Origin: CAYXZO01 sp964469505
GTDB taxonomy: Bacteria > Fidelibacterota > UBA8477 > JABMPR01
Assembly (NCBI GenBank): GCA_964469505.1
Contig: CAYXZO010000003.1
Span: 17,041 to 81,040, forward strand
Length of the DNA stretch: 64,000 nucleotides
Reading direction: 5' to 3'
Of this stretch, positions 62,162 to 64,000 are shown one piece after another. The position numbers were made by a program, and so were the translations under genes. The notes beneath the pieces are model-generated. The model did no database searches. It was not told the DNA's origin and saw only the letters and a program-made list of their open reading frames with translations. Position 1 is the first letter of the stretch. Each line of letters starts with the position of its first letter.

Positions 62162-63292
62162 TCACTGAGTTGTGATGCTTTCGATAGTATATGCCCCGCT
62201 CATTAGCTGCATAAGTAGGTTAGCAAAATCGGTTGCTGATATTGGTTGTCCGTCCAAGGTAATCTCAGGGCAGTCAGTTAATCCGTGCAGGGGACCATTG
62301 GGCCCAAATAGGGCGTTATATTGATTATCACCTAGGGCATTATGTATTTGCTGTAGGCATTCGCTTTCAGGGGCTCCAACTTCAGTGATTGTAAATGAAT
62401 AAATCTCACTGTAGATATCTTGATTACCTATATTGGTATAACAGGTTTTCTTTACCTGCCAAACATAAGATTTACCTGGTTCAAGTGGTCGTCCATTGGC
62501 GGTACTATAATCCAGTTGTATACTTGACCCTATTTCGACGAAACCACCGTTATCTGGGTAAGGAAAAACTGCTTCTGATTGAATTGCATCCTCGTAAGAA
62601 CTATGGACCGTGGGATTGTATTCGCAAATACGAATGGCATAATGCTCGCACCCGGTTGAGCTCCACTCAAAAACCGGATAGGTATTACCAGCAAACTGGT
62701 AACCGTCGGTTGGGAAGACCAAGTCAATTGCTGAGGGGTTGGAAATTATGAAAGTCCGTTCATTTGGGAAATTGTAGTTCACGTCCCCCCCGGAGACATT
62801 GAGTACATAACGATATTCTCCCGCTGGTAGACTTCCCGAAGATAAAACGGAGGCTTGAAGGCTTGAGGCCAGGTCAGGATCACGTTTGGTAATGGCATCC
62901 CATGTGTAATCGTCAAAATGGATCTGATTTCCTAGAACATCCCTAATACCTCTTTCGCTTAGGTGTCGATCAAGATCGCGGTTGGTGATATAGATATCGC
63001 CCTGAATTGTGAAGGTGACGCTTGCCCTAAAGAGTTCCTCATTATTCAGGTTCATGGAAGGCACGGTGGCAAACAAAGCGAATTCAATAGTAATTCGCGT
63101 TCCAGCGGGTGCGCTCAGGCGGTAACCGAAAATCAGGGGATTATTCTGACCATTTTCAAAATCAAAGTTTGTAAGGTATACCAGGTCCCATTCTTGGATA
63201 TCGGGATCGGCGATAACATTAATGGTTTGAGCCATAGTAGAGCTCATTAGCAGAGTAAGGATAGCCAAAATCTTAATCTTGAAATAATTCAT
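62162..63292 (-). CDS. exported protein of unknown function heading the FecR/cyclase operon
   Basis: A 376-residue protein I do not recognise. It has a signal peptide (about 1-21, ILAILTLLMSSTMAQ), beta-rich sequence throughout with fibronectin/Ig-like strands (FEWSSTGCEHYAIRIC and PGKSYVWQVKKTC) and five or more cysteines in the C-terminal half. The C-terminus ends near MQLMSGAYTIESITTQ. It lies 15 bases before the FecR gene and looks like the first gene of the four-gene envelope operon. A long leader with an inverted repeat precedes it. Confidence 0.65.
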   Translation of the reverse strand: MNYFKIKILAILTLLMSSTMAQTINVIADPDIQEWDLVYLTNFDFENGQNNPLIFGYRLSAPAGTRITIEFALFATVPSMNLNNEELFRASVTFTIQGDIYITNRDLDRHLSERGIRDVLGNQIHFDDYTWDAITKRDPDLASSLQASVLSSGSLPAGEYRYVLNVSGGDVNYNFPNERTFIISNPSAIDLVFPTDGYQFAGNTYPVFEWSSTGCEHYAIRICEYNPTVHSSYEDAIQSEAVFPYPDNGGFVEIGSSIQLDYSTANGRPLEPGKSYVWQVKKTCYTNIGNQDIYSEIYSFTITEVGAPESECLQQIHNALGDNQYNALFGPNGPLHGLTDCPEITLDGQPISATDFANLLMQLMSGAYTIESITTQ

Positions 63293-63310
63293 AGGCGCCT
63301 CCGTTTTGCT

Positions 63311-63341
63311 GGAAGCATACAGTATCAGCGGATATGCTTCC
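63311..63341 (-). promoter_or_regulatory. 9-bp inverted repeat in the leader of the FecR/cyclase operon
   Basis: GGAAGCATA (63311-63319) and TATGCTTCC (63333-63341) form a perfect 9-bp inverted repeat with a 13-base spacer, 20-50 bases before the ATG of the first gene. A TTGACA box lies upstream on the minus strand (63364-63369), but no -10 box is found at the normal spacing. It could be an operator or an mRNA leader hairpin. No T run follows, so it is not a terminator. Confidence 0.45.
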
Positions 63342-63426
63342 GTGTTCTATATCATGCATGAGGTGTCAATTTACCCGCCGTTGATGGCTAATGCAATAGA
63401 AGTGAATTAGGTCACACTAGTAAAAA

Positions 63427-63450
63427 GAAAGCCCCCCGAGGGGGGCTTTC
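63427..63450 (-). terminator. terminator of the rRNA operon
   Basis: GAAAGCCCCCC (63427-63437) pairs with GGGGGGCTTTC (63440-63450). On the minus strand it is followed by T bases (A run at 63422-63426). It lies just past the 3' end of 5S rRNA, the normal place for the rRNA terminator. Confidence 0.88.
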
Positions 63451-63461
63451 AAAAAGTTTCC

Positions 63462-63574
63462 CGACGACGACCTACTTTCCCACCCCGTTGCCAGGGCAGT
63501 ATCATCGGCGCTGTAGAGCTTAACTTCCGAGGTCGGAATGGGATCGGGTGTTTCCTCTACGCCATAGTCGTCGA
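63462..63574 (-). rRNA. rrf: 5S ribosomal RNA
   Basis: On the minus strand the sequence has the 5S core CCCGATCCCATTCCGACC followed by TCGGAAGTTAAGCTCTACAG, and complementary ends CGACGAC/GTCGTCG that form helix 1. The length of about 113 nt is usual. The ends were placed by the terminal helix and may be off by a few bases. Confidence 0.93.
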
Positions 63575-63661
63575 GAAGTCAAAAAACTTTTGGGAAGCTC
63601 TTGACAGCGGGAAGGGGTTGAAGAAGGCTTTAATAAACGGCCATCTTATGGCAGAATAATA

Positions 63662-64000
<339 letters not shown>

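Overview
The window looks like a chromosomal segment from a Gram-negative bacterium of the FCB group, most like Marinimicrobia, Calditrichota or Ignavibacteria-type lineages. This rests on protein features and not on a tree: C-terminal tails of the type IX secretion (T9SS) kind with an NYPNPFNPSTN motif, a PorX-type response regulator with a PglZ domain, many signal-peptide proteins, and a C-terminal beta-barrel protein. UGA terminates many genes here, so the standard bacterial code is used. UUG starts are unusually frequent, often in 4-base stop/start overlaps. There is no CRISPR array, insertion sequence or phage gene. No gene-free stretch exceeds 300 bases.

Left part (1-6.3 kb, plus strand): the 3' part of a DUF512 gene, der, a secreted metalloprotease-like protein and a YigZ/IMPACT protein are translationally coupled. 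Then follows the most unusual gene of the window (4473-5405): a secreted thioredoxin/Omp28-like protein with a C-terminal dockerin, whose predicted redox motif is encoded UGA-Pro-Ser-Cys with a SECIS-like hairpin just downstream, so a candidate selenoprotein. tadA and a tRNA-Ser(CGA) follow.

Middle (6.3-23.5 kb, almost all minus strand): a secreted 16-haem cytochrome c made of two near-identical octahaem halves; an operon for translation and cell-wall housekeeping (yajC, def, fmt, rsmB, a PASTA protein, rpe, a lipid kinase-like protein, a BatA-like protein, hflX); one plus-strand 2-Cys peroxiredoxin; then pyrH-frr and rplM-rpsI-rpsB-tsf.

Envelope supercluster (40.9 down to 23.7 kb, minus strand): about 17 kb of overlapping or nearly abutting genes, starting with an NhaC-type antiporter, then a TPR protein, a lipoprotein, six sugar-transfer or sulfo-transfer enzymes, a flippase, an alkaline-phosphatase-superfamily enzyme, a YfhO-like membrane protein and a histidine kinase. 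It most likely builds and exports a surface glycan, possibly sulfated.

Right part (40.9-64 kb, minus strand): a diguanylate cyclase, an ECF sigma/anti-sigma pair, holA, uppP, a purine nucleoside phosphorylase-type laccase-domain protein, a TPR/periplasmic-binding protein, glmS, guaA, surE, accD, tsaB, tsaE and porX. An envelope signalling operon follows: secreted protein, FecR-domain protein, outer-membrane barrel, CHASE2-adenylate/guanylate cyclase. The window ends with a 5S rRNA and the 3' part of a 23S rRNA; the rest of that rRNA operon lies beyond the right edge.
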